From the NCBI RefSeq assembly GCF_003217575.1, contig NZ_QJTC01000006.1:1-64000 (forward strand): DNA of 64,000 bases, in the 5' to 3' direction. A model generated the notes under the pieces. That model was not told where the DNA came from. It saw only the letters and a program-made list of their open reading frames with translations, and searched no databases. The DNA comes from Xylophilus ampelinus. Lineage in GTDB: Bacteria > Pseudomonadota > Gammaproteobacteria > Burkholderiales > Burkholderiaceae_C. The translations under genes were made by a program, and so were the position numbers. Positions 1 to 9,748 of the stretch are shown here, in pieces (within the stretch, counting starts at the first letter, position 1; the number at the start of each line of letters is the position of its first letter).

Positions 1-195
1 CCTGATCTGGTCATCTTTGTAGTTTCCTGGACTTGGAAACTCATGGATAACCATTCGTCAACTTAGTTCGGCTTATTTTTGAGACACCACACTAGGTCCG
101 GTGCCCCCGCCGATCCGAACCAGTTGTAAGTGCCGCTGTAGGACCGCAGCGGCTGTCGGCGGTGCGGCCGTGCCGACGTCCCTGGCACCGCGGAA
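1..195. other. window edge, no gene seen
   Basis: No supported coding frame. The first ~110 bases are much less GC-rich than what follows and could be the outer end of a mobile element or of a gene that lies off the window. I could not find a matching inverted end, so I make no assignment. Confidence 0.3.
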
Positions 196-606
196 TCAGC
201 CGTTCGACCGCGGAACGTGCGCGGTGCCGGCGAGTCGGACCGTGCGCCGGCTACGGCGCTTGAACACCAGCAAATAGATGCCCAGGTTGAGCACTATCAC
301 CGCCACGCCCAGGCCGATCTGCACCTTGCGCGTCAGGCCCTCGGGGTAGATGGCGGCCGCCAGGTAGTGATCGACGAAACCGCCGCCGTAGCCCGCGTCG
401 CCGGCCTGTCGCCGCAGGCGCACCTCCAGCGGGGTGAGCGGGCAGATGCGGCCGCTCATCATCACGAAGGCGGCCCAGGCCAGGGCCGGCAGGTGCAGCA
501 GCATCCAGCCGCGCTTCCACAGCGCCAGCAGGCCGCCCAGCACCCCGAAGGCGATGAAGACGCCGTGCAGCACCAGTACCGCGTCGGCGGCCAGGCGGGC
601 GTTCAT
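196..606 (-). CDS. DUF2784 family membrane protein
   Basis: Small integral membrane protein of 136 residues whose pattern fits the DUF2784 family. There are hydrophobic segments near residues 8-30, 33-50 and 95-115, a conserved CPLTPLE stretch in the middle, and a basic C-terminal tail. The biochemical role of the family is unknown. The gene lies 10 bases downstream of the AI-2E-type permease on the same strand and is probably co-transcribed with it. The ATG start sits just past the neighbour's stop. Confidence 0.8.
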   Translation of the reverse strand: MNARLAADAVLVLHGVFIAFGVLGGLLALWKRGWMLLHLPALAWAAFVMMSGRICPLTPLEVRLRRQAGDAGYGGGFVDHYLAAAIYPEGLTRKVQIGLGVAVIVLNLGIYLLVFKRRSRRTVRLAGTAHVPRSNG

Positions 607-616
607 CTCGCCTCGG

Positions 617-1747
617 TCAGAGCGCCGGTGGCGGGCCCTGGCGGACGTCGGCCACGACGGGTGCGGGCGGCGGCACCGGGCGCGCCGGCTCGTCCGGGGC
701 CGTCTTGCGGGACCAGGCGAACAGGCCCCAGACCGCCATGAACATCGCCGCGATCACCGGGCCGATCACGAAGCCGTTCAGGCCGAACAGGGCCATGCCG
801 CCCAGGGTCGAGATCAGCACCACGTAATCGGGCATCTTGGTGTCCTTGCCGACCAGCAGCGGCCGCAGGATGTTGTCGACCAGGCCGATCACCACCACGC
901 CCCACACGATCAGGCCCACGCCCTTGGCCATCGCGCCGATGGCCAGGAAGTAGAGGGCGATCGGGCCCCAGACCAGCCCGGCGCCGATGGCCGGCAACAG
1001 CGACAGGAAGGCCATCAGCACGCCCCACAGCACCGCGCCGTGGATGCCCAGGAACCACAGCGCGATGCCGCCCAGCAGGCCCTGCGTCATCGCCACGATG
1101 ATGTTGCCCTTCACCGTGGCCTTGATCACGGTGGTGAACTTGCCGAGCAGCTGCTGCTTGTGATCCATGTTGAGCGGAATCGCATCCTTGATGCGCGCAG
1201 AGAGCTGGGCACCGTCGCGCAGCAGGAAGTACAGCAGGTAGAGCATGATGAAGAAGCTCACCAGGAACTCGAAGGTGTTCTGCCCGATGTTGAAGGCCCG
1301 CGAGGTAATGACCTGCGCGCCCTGCGTCAGCGCGGTGGTGATCTTGGCCTGCACCGCGTCCATGTCGCCGATGCCGAAGCGGTCGAGCAGGTCGGTCATC
1401 CAGTGCGGCATCGAGCCCATGATGTCGCGGAAGTAGGTGCCGAAGTTCAGTTCGCCCGACTGCACCCGCTGCACCACCAGGGTCACCTCCTGCACCAGCG
1501 ACACCATGATCAGCGTCACCGGCAGGATCACGATCAACAGGCAGATGCCGAGCGTGGCGAAGGTGGCCAGGTTGCGGCGTCGGGGCATGCGCCGCAGCAG
1601 CCAGCGGCGCATCGGAGCGAACAGCAGCGCCAGGATCGCCGCCCAGAAGACCGCGCCGTAGAACGGAAAAAGGATGCAGAAGAAAGCGACCGTAACGGCC
1701 GCCAGCAGCCACAGGAAGGTTTTTTGTTCGAGTGAGGAGGACTTCAT
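617..1747 (-). CDS. AI-2E family transporter (PerM-like permease)
   Basis: Polytopic inner-membrane protein of 376 residues, the normal length for the AI-2E exporter/PerM superfamily. Two hydrophobic helices open the protein (about residues 10-60). An amphipathic middle region follows, and then the conserved Gly/Pro-rich membrane block in the C-terminal half. The C-terminus is a short Pro/Arg-rich tail. The frame stays open far upstream, but the ATG at 1747 begins a typical N-terminus (MKSSSLEQK) and the upstream part is a shadow of the opposite-strand MscS gene. Substrate unknown: members export autoinducer-2 or act as Na+/H+ antiporters. Confidence 0.85.
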   Translation of the reverse strand: MKSSSLEQKTFLWLLAAVTVAFFCILFPFYGAVFWAAILALLFAPMRRWLLRRMPRRRNLATFATLGICLLIVILPVTLIMVSLVQEVTLVVQRVQSGELNFGTYFRDIMGSMPHWMTDLLDRFGIGDMDAVQAKITTALTQGAQVITSRAFNIGQNTFEFLVSFFIMLYLLYFLLRDGAQLSARIKDAIPLNMDHKQQLLGKFTTVIKATVKGNIIVAMTQGLLGGIALWFLGIHGAVLWGVLMAFLSLLPAIGAGLVWGPIALYFLAIGAMAKGVGLIVWGVVVIGLVDNILRPLLVGKDTKMPDYVVLISTLGGMALFGLNGFVIGPVIAAMFMAVWGLFAWSRKTAPDEPARPVPPPAPVVADVRQGPPPAL

Positions 1748-1969
1748 GGCGTGCAGGGTCGGGGTGACCGGTCGGAAAAGCCCGGATGCTACCCGGTGGC
1801 TTTCGCGAGAACTCTGTCCGTAACGAACTGTGACGTGCGGCCCGGCCTGCACGTGACAATCGCGGCCCCGCCTTCTTCGCGCTCGCTGCGCCGACTCTGG
1901 ATGATCGAACCCTCTCGCGGCGCCCTGCCGGGCCAGTGCGCCGCCTTGCCATCGCATGCCGTATCGACG

Positions 1970-4417
1970 ATGGGCGGCCGCCTGCCGCGCTGCTGGCCGG
2001 CGTGGCTGCCGGCCCTGGCCTGCACCGTGCTGCTGGTGCTGAGCAGTGCATGCGTCCATGCCGCTGTGCCCGATGCACCGCCCCCCACCACCGACGAGGT
2101 GTTGGACGCCGCGCGCCAGACACTGCAGGGCGTGCAGAAGCAGCTCGAGGGCGAGGTGCCCGACACCACCCTGCTCACCATGCGCGGCGCGGTGCTGGAT
2201 GCCCAGGCCCAGACCGAGCAGACGGCCGCCGACCTGGAGCCGGCGCTTGCCAAGGTGCAGGCCCGCCTGGCCGAACTGGGCGCCGCGCCCGATGCCAAGG
2301 CCGCCGAGGCGCCCGACGTGGCCGAGCAGCGCGCCTCGCTCGAGAAGGACCGCAAGCAGATCGACGCGCAGGTCAAGCTCGCCCGGCTGCTGTCGGTGGA
2401 AGGCACGCAGACGGCCGACCAGATCGCCGAGCGGCGGCGGGCGCAGTTCACCGCACAGATCGGCGAGCGCACCGCCTCGATCCTGGGCGCGCCCTTCTGG
2501 CGCGAGCTGCGGGCCAGCCTGCCGCGCGACATGGCCCGTCTGCGGCAGACGGTATCCGAATTGATGACCGCCGCCGGCGCCACCCCGCCCGGCGTGTGGC
2601 TGGCGCTGCTGCTGGGCGCGGCCGGCGCGATCGCGCTGCGTTATTGGGCGGTGCTGCTGCTGCTGCGTTGCACCTCCCAGCACGTGCCGGCGGGGCGGCT
2701 GCGCCGCTCGCTGTTGGCGCTGGCGCTCACCGTGCTCAACGTGGCCGCACCGGCGGTGGTGGTGCACCTGGTACGCCTCGGCTTCACCAGCTACGCCGCG
2801 CTGCCCGATCCGCTGGAGAATTTCCTGCTGGCGGGTGCCGGCATGGTCTGCTTCGGCGCCTTCGTGGCGGGGCTGGGCGACGCGCTCCTGTCGCTGCGCC
2901 GGCCGTCGTGGCGGCTGCCGCCGATCGCCGACAGCGAGGCGGCGGTGATGCACCGCTACCCGATACTGCTGGCCATCGTGCTGGTCGGCAGCTGGGGGCT
3001 CGACCGGCTGACGGTGCTGCTCAATACCGGCCTGGCGACGGCGGTGGCGCAGGAATGCATATCGGCGCTGGTGATGGGCCTGGTGCTGGCCTACGGCCTG
3101 CACCGCTTCGAGAAGCAGCACCGCCGCGAGCTGGCCGCCGCACGCGCCGCGGCGGCCCGGCAGGAGGGCCCCTCCGCCGCGCCCGCCGCCACCCCGTGGA
3201 CCACGGTGCTCGCCAAGCTGGTATGGGTGGGGATGGCGGCCAGCTTCCTCTGCCTGCTGGTGGGCTATGTAGCGGTCGGCAGCTTCATCGTCAAGCAGCT
3301 GGTGTGGATCGCGATCGTGTCGGCCACGGTGTACCTGCTCAACGCGCTGATCGACGACGCCTTCGTCGCCTGGCTCGGCAGCCCGCGCGGCGATGCCGAC
3401 CCGACCGCTCAGACGCCCGGCATGCGGATGCGCGCCCAGTCGGCGGTGCTGCTGTCGGCGGTGGGCCGGCTCGCGGTGCTGCTGTTCGCGGTGGTGCTGA
3501 TCGCCGCGCCCTTCGGCCAGGGCCCGGTGGAACTGGCGGAGCGGGCCGGCTCCCTGCGCGACGGCGTGGCCATCGGCGCGGTGCGGTTGCAGCCCAGCAC
3601 GGTGCTGCAGGCGATCGCGGTTTTCGTCTTCGGCACCGTCGCGGTACGACTGGCGCAGCGCTGGCTGCGCGACCGGCTGCTGCCCACTACCGGGCTCGAC
3701 GCGGCGATGCGCGACTCGGCCGTCACCCTGCTCGGCACCATGGGCACCATCGCCGCACTGGCCTTCGCGCTGTCGGCGATCGGCCTGGGGCTGGAGCGGA
3801 TCGCGTGGGTCGCGAGCGCGCTGTCGGTGGGTATCGGTTTCGGCCTGCAGGCGGTGGTGTCCAACTTCGTCTCGGGCCTGATCCTGCTGGCCGAGCGGCC
3901 GGTGAAGGTGGGCGACTGGGTGTCGCTCAGCGGGGTGGAGGGCGACATCCGCCGGATCAACGTGCGCGCCACCGAGATCCAGATGAGCGACCGCTCGACC
4001 GTCATCGTGCCCAACTCGGAGTTCATCACCAAGATCGTGCGCAACGTGACGCTGGCCAACCCGCTGGGGCAGGTGTCTTTCAAGCTGCCGATGGCGCTCG
4101 ACGCCGACGTGGTGCAGGTGCGCGACATCATCCTGGCCGCTTTCGCCGCCGACGAGGGAGTGCTGGACACGCCCGAGCCCAAGGTGTTCCTGGAGAGCGT
4201 CGAGACCGAGCGGCTGATCTTCGCCGCCAATGGAGCGGTGTCTTCGCCGCGTCAGGCGTATGCCGTCAAGAGCGCGTTGCTGTTCGACGTGCTGGCGCGG
4301 CTGCGCGCGATCGGCCAGTTCCCTGCGCGCGCCGCGTCGTCGGCCGACGATCCGCTGGCGCCCGACGCGCCGGTGCAGGTGCCGCCGGTCGGTGCGCCAC
4401 CCGCGGGCACCGCGTGA
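1970..4417 (+). CDS. DUF3772 / MscS-type mechanosensitive channel
   Basis: Large MscS-superfamily channel of 815 residues. A signal-like hydrophobic segment (about residues 8-28) is followed by a periplasmic coiled, charged region (DUF3772-like, roughly 30-190) and many membrane helices (about 200-600). The MscS pore and beta domain begin near residue 620, with the pattern [20 protein letters not shown] followed by [10 protein letters not shown]. It is expected to release solutes on hypo-osmotic shock. The frame is open upstream. I chose the ATG at 1970 because it places the signal segment at the N-terminus; an ATG at 1901 is possible, and neither has a clear ribosome site. The stop overlaps the start of the MOSC gene. 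Confidence 0.85.
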   Translation: MGGRLPRCWPAWLPALACTVLLVLSSACVHAAVPDAPPPTTDEVLDAARQTLQGVQKQLEGEVPDTTLLTMRGAVLDAQAQTEQTAADLEPALAKVQARLAELGAAPDAKAAEAPDVAEQRASLEKDRKQIDAQVKLARLLSVEGTQTADQIAERRRAQFTAQIGERTASILGAPFWRELRASLPRDMARLRQTVSELMTAAGATPPGVWLALLLGAAGAIALRYWAVLLLLRCTSQHVPAGRLRRSLLALALTVLNVAAPAVVVHLVRLGFTSYAALPDPLENFLLAGAGMVCFGAFVAGLGDALLSLRRPSWRLPPIADSEAAVMHRYPILLAIVLVGSWGLDRLTVLLNTGLATAVAQECISALVMGLVLAYGLHRFEKQHRRELAAARAAAARQEGPSAAPAATPWTTVLAKLVWVGMAASFLCLLVGYVAVGSFIVKQLVWIAIVSATVYLLNALIDDAFVAWLGSPRGDADPTAQTPGMRMRAQSAVLLSAVGRLAVLLFAVVLIAAPFGQGPVELAERAGSLRDGVAIGAVRLQPSTVLQAIAVFVFGTVAVRLAQRWLRDRLLPTTGLDAAMRDSAVTLLGTMGTIAALAFALSAIGLGLERIAWVASALSVGIGFGLQAVVSNFVSGLILLAERPVKVGDWVSLSGVEGDIRRINVRATEIQMSDRSTVIVPNSEFITKIVRNVTLANPLGQVSFKLPMALDADVVQVRDIILAAFAADEGVLDTPEPKVFLESVETERLIFAANGAVSSPRQAYAVKSALLFDVLARLRAIGQFPARAASSADDPLAPDAPVQVPPVGAPPAGTA

Positions 4418-4962
4418 CGGTGGCGGCCCCTTCCGCATACGACCTGCGCTCGCTCACCGCGCAGTATCCGCATGCCGGCCGGCTCGAAGCCGTGTACCTG
4501 CGGCCGGCCCGCCGCGCGGCGGTGCTGGCGCCCGACCGGGCCACCGCCACCGCGGGCAAGGGCCTGCAGGGTGATCGCAGCGTGCTCTCGGCCTCCACCG
4601 GCGGCAAGCGGCAGGTGACGCTGATCCAAGCCGAGCACCTGCCGGTCATCGCGTCGTATCTGGCCCGCGACGGGCTCGATGCGGCCCTGCTGCGCCGCAA
4701 CCTGGTGGTGAGCGGCCTGAACCTGCTGGCCGCCCGCGGCCTGTTCCGCGACGCGCCGATGGTGCTGCGTATCGGCGACGAAGTGCAGCTCGAAGTCTCC
4801 GGCCCGTGCGACCCTTGCTCCCGCATGGAAGACCTGCTGGGCCCCGGCGCGTACAACGCGATGCGCGGGCACGGCGGGGTGACGGCGCGGGTGCTGGTCG
4901 GCGGGCGGGTGCATGTCGGCGATGCGGTGCGCTGCGCGCCTGCGACCTCGCCTCCGCGCTGA
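4414..4962 (+). CDS. MOSC domain-containing protein
   Basis: MOSC-domain protein of 182 residues, related to the C-terminal domain of molybdenum cofactor sulfurase and to YiiM-type proteins. The family Cys motif appears as GPCDPC around residues 129-134, with the usual GDRS and [10 protein letters not shown] patterns before it. Such proteins handle molybdenum cofactor sulfur or reduce N-hydroxylated compounds; the substrate here is unknown. The GTG start overlaps the stop of the MscS gene in a GTGA junction, which suggests translational coupling. Confidence 0.8.
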   Translation: MTVAAPSAYDLRSLTAQYPHAGRLEAVYLRPARRAAVLAPDRATATAGKGLQGDRSVLSASTGGKRQVTLIQAEHLPVIASYLARDGLDAALLRRNLVVSGLNLLAARGLFRDAPMVLRIGDEVQLEVSGPCDPCSRMEDLLGPGAYNAMRGHGGVTARVLVGGRVHVGDAVRCAPATSPPR

Positions 4963-5071
4963 AGCCGCAGACGGCCCGGTCCTACACCTCGGGCCGTGCG
5001 ATGCCGCCACACTGCGGACAGGCACACCGTCTCGGGTGTGGCCGACTGGTAGCGAAAAGGAGCGCAACTTC

Positions 5072-5452
5072 ATGCAAGTACAAGTCAATACCCACAATGG
5101 TGTCCAAGGCCGCGAAGCGATGGAGCTGTGGACGAACGAAGAGGTGAACGCGGGCCTGGCCCGGTTCAAGGACCATGTCACCCGCGTGGAAGTGCACATC
5201 AGCGACGAGAACAGCGGCAAGGCCGGCGCGGACGACAAGCGCTGCACGATGGAGGCCCGCGTGGCGCATCAGCCTCCCGCCGCCGTGACCCACCATGCGC
5301 CGACCGTCGACGAGGCCTTCCGCGGCGCATTGCGCAAGTTGAAGCATCTGCTGGAAAGCACGCTCGACCGCCGCAACGACCACCGCGACCGCGATTCGGT
5401 CCGCCGCGACAGCGACGCCGCGCCGGTGATTGACCAGACCTCCGTCACCTGA
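5072..5452 (+). CDS. HPF/RaiA-family ribosome-associated protein
   Basis: Protein of 126 residues resembling the ribosome hibernation factor fold. An early beta strand leads into an EEVNAGLARFKDHVTRVEVH helix-strand, followed by a strand with DDKRCTMEAR and a helix ending in a long charged tail. This version lacks a C-terminal dimerisation domain. A good ribosome site (AAAAGGAG, 5056-5062) fixes the start at 5072; the upstream in-frame ATG is unlikely. It probably binds ribosomes under stress. It is a divergent member, so HPF-like is safer than hpf. Confidence 0.7.
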   Translation: MQVQVNTHNGVQGREAMELWTNEEVNAGLARFKDHVTRVEVHISDENSGKAGADDKRCTMEARVAHQPPAAVTHHAPTVDEAFRGALRKLKHLLESTLDRRNDHRDRDSVRRDSDAAPVIDQTSVT

Positions 5453-5509
5453 CCCGTCCCACTGCACGGGCGGGGCCGACAGAGGCGGCACTGTCCTCGC
5501 GGCGTCTCG

Positions 5510-6604
5510 TCAGCGCGGCGCGCCCAGATCGCGCGCCCGCCGGGCCGAGGCCTCGAGCGCCCGGCCGTCGGGAACCGCCCGCGTCGGCCAGCCGGCCAGG
5601 TGGTGCTGCGCGATGCCCGAGAGCGCCGCGATCCAGGGGTGGCTGTCGTTCAGGCAGGGGATGTAGTGGAAAGACTCGCCGCCGGCCTGCAGGAAGGCGT
5701 GGCGCACTTCCATGTTGATTTCTTCCAGCGTCTCCAGGCAGTCGCCGGTGAAGCCGGGACAGAGCACGTCGACCCGCTTGGTGCCGGCCTTGGCCAGCGC
5801 CACCAGCGTCGGCTCGGTGTAGGGCTCGAGCCACTTGGCGCGGCCGAAGCGCGACTGGAAGGTGACCTTGACCTCGTGCGCATGCAGACCCAGTTCGGCG
5901 GCCAGCAGGCGGGCCGTTTTGTAGGCCTCGCAGTGGTACGGGTCGCCCAGCTGCAGGGTGCGCGCCGGCACGCCGTGGAAGCTCATCACCAGCATCTCGC
6001 CACGGCCCTCGGTGCGCCAGTAGCGCTCCACCTGGGCGGCCAGCGCGGCGATGTAGCCGGGGTCGTCGTGGTAGCGGTTGACGAAGCGCAGCTCGGGCAG
6101 GTTGCGCTGCCGTGCGCTCCAGGCGTTGACCGCGTCGACCACGCTGGCGGTGGTGGTGCCCGAGTACTGCGGATAGGCCGGCAGCACCAGGATGCGGGTG
6201 GCGCCGTCGGCCTTCAACGCGTCGAGCTGCGACGCGATCGAGGGGTTGCCGTAGCGCATCGCGTAGCGCACCTCGACCTGGTGGCCGGCCTCGCCCAGCC
6301 AGCCGCGCAGCATCGTCGCCTGCTTGGCCGTCCAGGTCTTGAGCGGCGAGCCCTCGTCGGTCCAGATGCTGCGGTACTTGGCGGCCGACTTGGAGGGCCG
6401 GGTGCGCAGGATGATGCCGTGCAGGATCGGCAGCCAGAGCAGCCGCGGGATCTCGACCACGCGGGGGTCGGCCAGGAACTCGGCCAGGTAGCGGCGCACC
6501 GCGCCGGGCGTGGCCGCGTCGGGGGTGCCGAGGTTGCAATACAGGACGGCTATCTTGGGCGCTTGGCCGTGGCGGAAGGTGGGCTCGGGGGCGAAAGTAG
6601 GCAA
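5510..6604 (-). CDS. hemH: ferrochelatase
   Basis: Ferrochelatase inserts Fe2+ into protoporphyrin IX, the last step of protoheme synthesis. The protein is 364 residues, typical for proteobacterial HemH. Visible hallmarks are NLGTPDA near the N-terminus, [13 protein letters not shown], the metal-site region SFHGVP, and [14 protein letters not shown] near residue 280. It is divergent from the HAD hydrolase gene with only 60 bases between the two starts, so promoters must lie in or near that gap. Confidence 0.95.
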   Translation of the reverse strand: MPTFAPEPTFRHGQAPKIAVLYCNLGTPDAATPGAVRRYLAEFLADPRVVEIPRLLWLPILHGIILRTRPSKSAAKYRSIWTDEGSPLKTWTAKQATMLRGWLGEAGHQVEVRYAMRYGNPSIASQLDALKADGATRILVLPAYPQYSGTTTASVVDAVNAWSARQRNLPELRFVNRYHDDPGYIAALAAQVERYWRTEGRGEMLVMSFHGVPARTLQLGDPYHCEAYKTARLLAAELGLHAHEVKVTFQSRFGRAKWLEPYTEPTLVALAKAGTKRVDVLCPGFTGDCLETLEEINMEVRHAFLQAGGESFHYIPCLNDSHPWIAALSGIAQHHLAGWPTRAVPDGRALEASARRARDLGAPR

Positions 6605-6664
6605 GGAAATCCTGGAAAACCTGGAAAAAGGGGCACGGGGGCGATGCGATATTCTCGGCGACCC

Positions 6665-7387
6665 ATGCCCCCCACACCCGATTTAGATGTATCCAGAATC
6701 CGCGCGATCAGCCTGGACCTGGACGACACGCTCTGGCCCGTCTGGCCCGCCATCGAGCGCGCCGAGGGCGTGCTGCACGCCTGGCTGGCGCAGCACGCGC
6801 CGGCCACCGCCGCACTGTTCGCGGACACCGCCGCGCTGCGCAGGATACGGGTCGCGATGGCAGACGAACTGCCCCACATGCGCCACGACCTGAGCGGCCT
6901 GCGGCGCGAGTCGATCCGCCGCGCGCTGCAGCAGGCGGGCGACGACGCGGCGCTGGCCGAGCCTGCGTTCGACGCCTTCTTCGCCGCGCGCCAGCAGGTC
7001 GACTTCTACGCCGACGCGCTGGATGCGCTGGCCCGCCTGGCCGCGCGCTGGCCGCTGGTGGCGCTGAGCAACGGCAACGCCAACGTGCACACGGTCGGCA
7101 TCGGCGCGCACTTCTCCGCGTCGATCTCGGCGCAGGGCCTGGGCATCGCCAAGCCCGATGCGCGCATCTTCGCGGCGGCGGCCGGATCGGTCGGTGTGCC
7201 GGTAAATGCGGTGCTGCACGTGGGCGACGACGTGGCGATGGACGTAGTGGGCGCGCTCGATGCGGGCATGCAGGCGGTGTGGGTCAACCGCGCCGGGCTG
7301 GCCTGGGAACATCCGCGCCGCCCGCAGCTGGAAGTGACCGAGCTGGGCGCGCTGTGCGACCGGCTGGGCTGCCCGGCCGTTTCATAG
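6665..7387 (+). CDS. HAD family hydrolase
   Basis: Haloacid-dehalogenase superfamily phosphatase of 240 residues. Motif I is LDLDDTLW near residue 15, motif II is the LSNGN region, motif III the Lys of [10 protein letters not shown], and motif IV the acidic pair in [13 protein letters not shown]. The layout with an alpha-helical cap fits phosphoglycolate-type or flavin-related phosphatases; the substrate cannot be told from sequence. I chose the ATG at 6665. An ATG at 6644 in the same frame adds seven residues and sits nearer a weak purine stretch. Confidence 0.85.
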   Translation: MPPTPDLDVSRIRAISLDLDDTLWPVWPAIERAEGVLHAWLAQHAPATAALFADTAALRRIRVAMADELPHMRHDLSGLRRESIRRALQQAGDDAALAEPAFDAFFAARQQVDFYADALDALARLAARWPLVALSNGNANVHTVGIGAHFSASISAQGLGIAKPDARIFAAAAGSVGVPVNAVLHVGDDVAMDVVGALDAGMQAVWVNRAGLAWEHPRRPQLEVTELGALCDRLGCPAVS

Positions 7388-7427
7388 GTCAAAAGTGCCG
7401 CTGGTCGGCGCCGTTCGCCGGCCTCCA

Positions 7428-7444
7428 GCTACGAATTCGATAGC
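7428..7444. repeat. GCTA..TAGC palindrome, copy 1
   Basis: Short inverted repeat (GCTA, nine bases, TAGC) overlapping the last codons of hpnE. It is the first of seven similar palindromes in the window. Confidence 0.55.
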
Positions 7445-8703
7445 ATCTGCGCCGCCGCGATGCCGCTGCGCACCGCGCCTTCCAGCGTCGCCGGATAGGG
7501 CCCGTTCAGATAGTCGCCGCAGGCCGGCAGCCCCGGCGCGACCTGCTGCGGCGGGCGCGTCAGGCCGGGCGTGCAGGCGAAGGTGGCGCGCTTCTCGACG
7601 ATGGTCTGCACCGGCTCCACCGCCAGGCCCAGCTGGTCCCGGGCCTGCCGCACCACCGCCTGCTCCAGCGCCGCGCGCTCGCCGTGGCTGGCGCTGACCA
7701 CGAAGGCCAGCAGCCCGGCCGGTCCGCCCAGCTGGCCGCGGTCGAAGACGAACTGCGCCGGCGCGGCGTCGCTGCTGCGCAGGGTCAGTAGCGGCTCTGC
7801 CAGGCCGGTGGCGGCGCGGGCGTAGACGGTGGTGATCGCCTCGAAGCGCAGGGCCCGTGCCTGGGCGCACCACACGGCCGATGCCGCCGGCTCGGCGGCT
7901 TCGGCGAGGCGGGCCGCCTCGCCCGGCGGGCAGGCGAGCAGCACCCGGTCGAACGGCTCGCCGTCCACCGTCCAGCCGTCGCCGCCACGGGCGATCGACT
8001 GCACCCGCCAGTGCAATTGCACCGGCATGCCGTGCGCGGCCAGCCAGCGCTGGGCCGGCACCGGGAACAGCGCGCCCAGGTCGGTCCGCGGCAGCAGCAG
8101 GTGCGAGCCGCCGGGCACGCCGAAGAGCGCGTCCTGCAGCACCCGCAGGAACACCTGGCCGCTGGCCGCGCGGGCCGGCGTGTTGAGGGCCGAGACGCAG
8201 AGCGGCTCGATCAGTTCTTCCATCACCCGCGGCGCCAGGCTGGCGCAGAGGCCGGCCACCGTCTGCTGCGGCGCGCAGTGGAAACCGCGCTGCTGCCAGC
8301 GGCCCGCGGTGCGCAGCAAGGACCATTTGTCGGCCACGCTCCAGCCGCGGGCGGTCACCACGCCCAGCAGCAGGTCGAGCGGCGCGGGCGCTTTCGGCAG
8401 CGCCAGGCCGCGGCCATCGGGATAGCGCAGCGACAGCGGCATCCGCAGCAGCACCTCGTGCTCCGCCACGTCCACCAGGGCCATCAGCCGCAGCGTCTCG
8501 GTATAGGCGCCGATCAGGATGTGCTGGCCGTTGTCGAGCAGCGGCACCACCTCGCCATGTCCGTGGCCGTGGCCCGCCACCGTGCGTGCCCGGCCGCCGG
8601 CCATGCCCGCTGCCTCGAACACCGTGACCGTGTGCCCCGCGCGCACCGCCTCCACCGCCGCCGCCAGCCCCGCCCAGCCGGCTCCGACGATCGCGAGCCT
8701 CAT
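7429..8703 (-). CDS. hpnE: hydroxysqualene dehydroxylase
   Basis: FAD-dependent amine-oxidase-type enzyme of 424 residues that reduces hydroxysqualene to squalene, the last step of the HpnCDE route. The N-terminus is a clear Rossmann dinucleotide fold (VGAGWAGLAAAVEA, residues 6-19, followed by FEAAGMAGGRA). The frame is open upstream, but the ATG at 8703 puts the Rossmann strand right at the start as usual. It is third in the operon hpnC-hpnD-hpnE, with a 139-base gap after hpnD. Confidence 0.9.
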   Translation of the reverse strand: MRLAIVGAGWAGLAAAVEAVRAGHTVTVFEAAGMAGGRARTVAGHGHGHGEVVPLLDNGQHILIGAYTETLRLMALVDVAEHEVLLRMPLSLRYPDGRGLALPKAPAPLDLLLGVVTARGWSVADKWSLLRTAGRWQQRGFHCAPQQTVAGLCASLAPRVMEELIEPLCVSALNTPARAASGQVFLRVLQDALFGVPGGSHLLLPRTDLGALFPVPAQRWLAAHGMPVQLHWRVQSIARGGDGWTVDGEPFDRVLLACPPGEAARLAEAAEPAASAVWCAQARALRFEAITTVYARAATGLAEPLLTLRSSDAAPAQFVFDRGQLGGPAGLLAFVVSASHGERAALEQAVVRQARDQLGLAVEPVQTIVEKRATFACTPGLTRPPQQVAPGLPACGDYLNGPYPATLEGAVRSGIAAAQMLSNS

Positions 8704-8842
8704 GGCGGGCACCGTAACGGCAGGGCACGCGGGCACTCCGCTCCCGCCAGGGTTGCCGTGGAACCGGCTCCGCCGGACCGCCGGTAACGCCCCCTGCAAG
8801 GAGGATGGCGCAGACACGCGGTGCACAGCCTGGGGATGTGCT

Positions 8843-9682
8843 TCATACCCGTCCGAGCGCCTGGACTTTCCACGCGAGCCAGAACTTGCGCAGCGGGGTG
8901 AGGCCGAACCGCTGGTGCAGCACCTGGAAGTCGTCGCGGGCGATCTCGCCCAGCAGGGTGCGGTAGATGCTGGCCATCATCAGGCCCGGCTTCTGGGTGC
9001 GGCGGTCGGCCGGCGGCAGCAGCGCCAGCGCTTCGGCGTAGAGGCGCTGCGCCCGCTCGGTCTGGAAGCGCATCAGCGCCACGAAGCGGTCGGAGTGGAC
9101 GCGCTTGAGGATCTCGTGGGCCTTCACGTCGAACTGCTGCAGCTCGTTGACCGGCAGGTAGATGCGGCCGCGCAGCGCGTCCTCGCCCACGTCGCGGATG
9201 ATGTTGGTCAGCTGGAAAGCCAGGCCCAGCCGGTGGGCGTAGGCCGTGGTGGCCGGGTCGGTCTGGCCGAAGATGCGCGCCGCCACCTCGCCCACCACGC
9301 CGGCCACCAGGTGGCAGTAGCGCTCCAGGCCCGCGAAGTCGAGGTAGCGGGTCTGCTCCAGGTCCATCTGGCAGCCCTGCACGACGGCCTGCAGGTGGCG
9401 CTCTTCGATGCCGTAGTCGGGCACGTGCGGCATCAGGGCCTTCATCACCGGATGGCTGGGCTGGCCGGCGAACGCGCGGCCGATCTCGGTGTGCCACCAG
9501 GCGAGCTTGGTGGCGGCGACGCCCGGGTCCTGCATGTCGTCGACCACGTCGTCCACCTCGCGGCAGAAGGCATAGAAGGCGGTGATCGCGGCGCGGCGGG
9601 GCCGCGGCAGGAACAGGAACGCGTAATAGAAGCTGCTGCCCGAGGCGGCGGCTTTTTGCTGAACGTAGTCTTCGGGGTTCAT
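8843..9682 (-). CDS. hpnD: presqualene diphosphate synthase
   Basis: Head-to-head prenyl synthase of 279 residues that joins two farnesyl diphosphates to presqualene diphosphate. The two Mg-binding acidic motifs are visible: REVDDVVDD in the first quarter and NIIRDVGED in the second half, with the conserved GRIYLP just after the latter. The ATG at 9682 gives the family-typical start MNPEDYVQQKAA. It lies 66 bases after hpnC on the same strand. Confidence 0.92.
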   Translation of the reverse strand: MNPEDYVQQKAAASGSSFYYAFLFLPRPRRAAITAFYAFCREVDDVVDDMQDPGVAATKLAWWHTEIGRAFAGQPSHPVMKALMPHVPDYGIEERHLQAVVQGCQMDLEQTRYLDFAGLERYCHLVAGVVGEVAARIFGQTDPATTAYAHRLGLAFQLTNIIRDVGEDALRGRIYLPVNELQQFDVKAHEILKRVHSDRFVALMRFQTERAQRLYAEALALLPPADRRTQKPGLMMASIYRTLLGEIARDDFQVLHQRFGLTPLRKFWLAWKVQALGRV

Positions 9683-9748
9683 GGGGCGGTGTCGTGGTGC
9701 CCGATTGTCCCACCCGGGCCGCACCCGGCCGGCGTGGCGCCGCGCGCC

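Noticed and set aside
1-110. Possible insertion sequence end
   Set aside because: AT-rich with a TGAGACACCAC-like stretch, but no inverted partner or transposase is inside the window.
617-4438. 1273-codon open frame on the minus strand
   Set aside because: Only the last 376 codons match a protein family; the rest is an antisense shadow of the MscS gene made possible by high GC.
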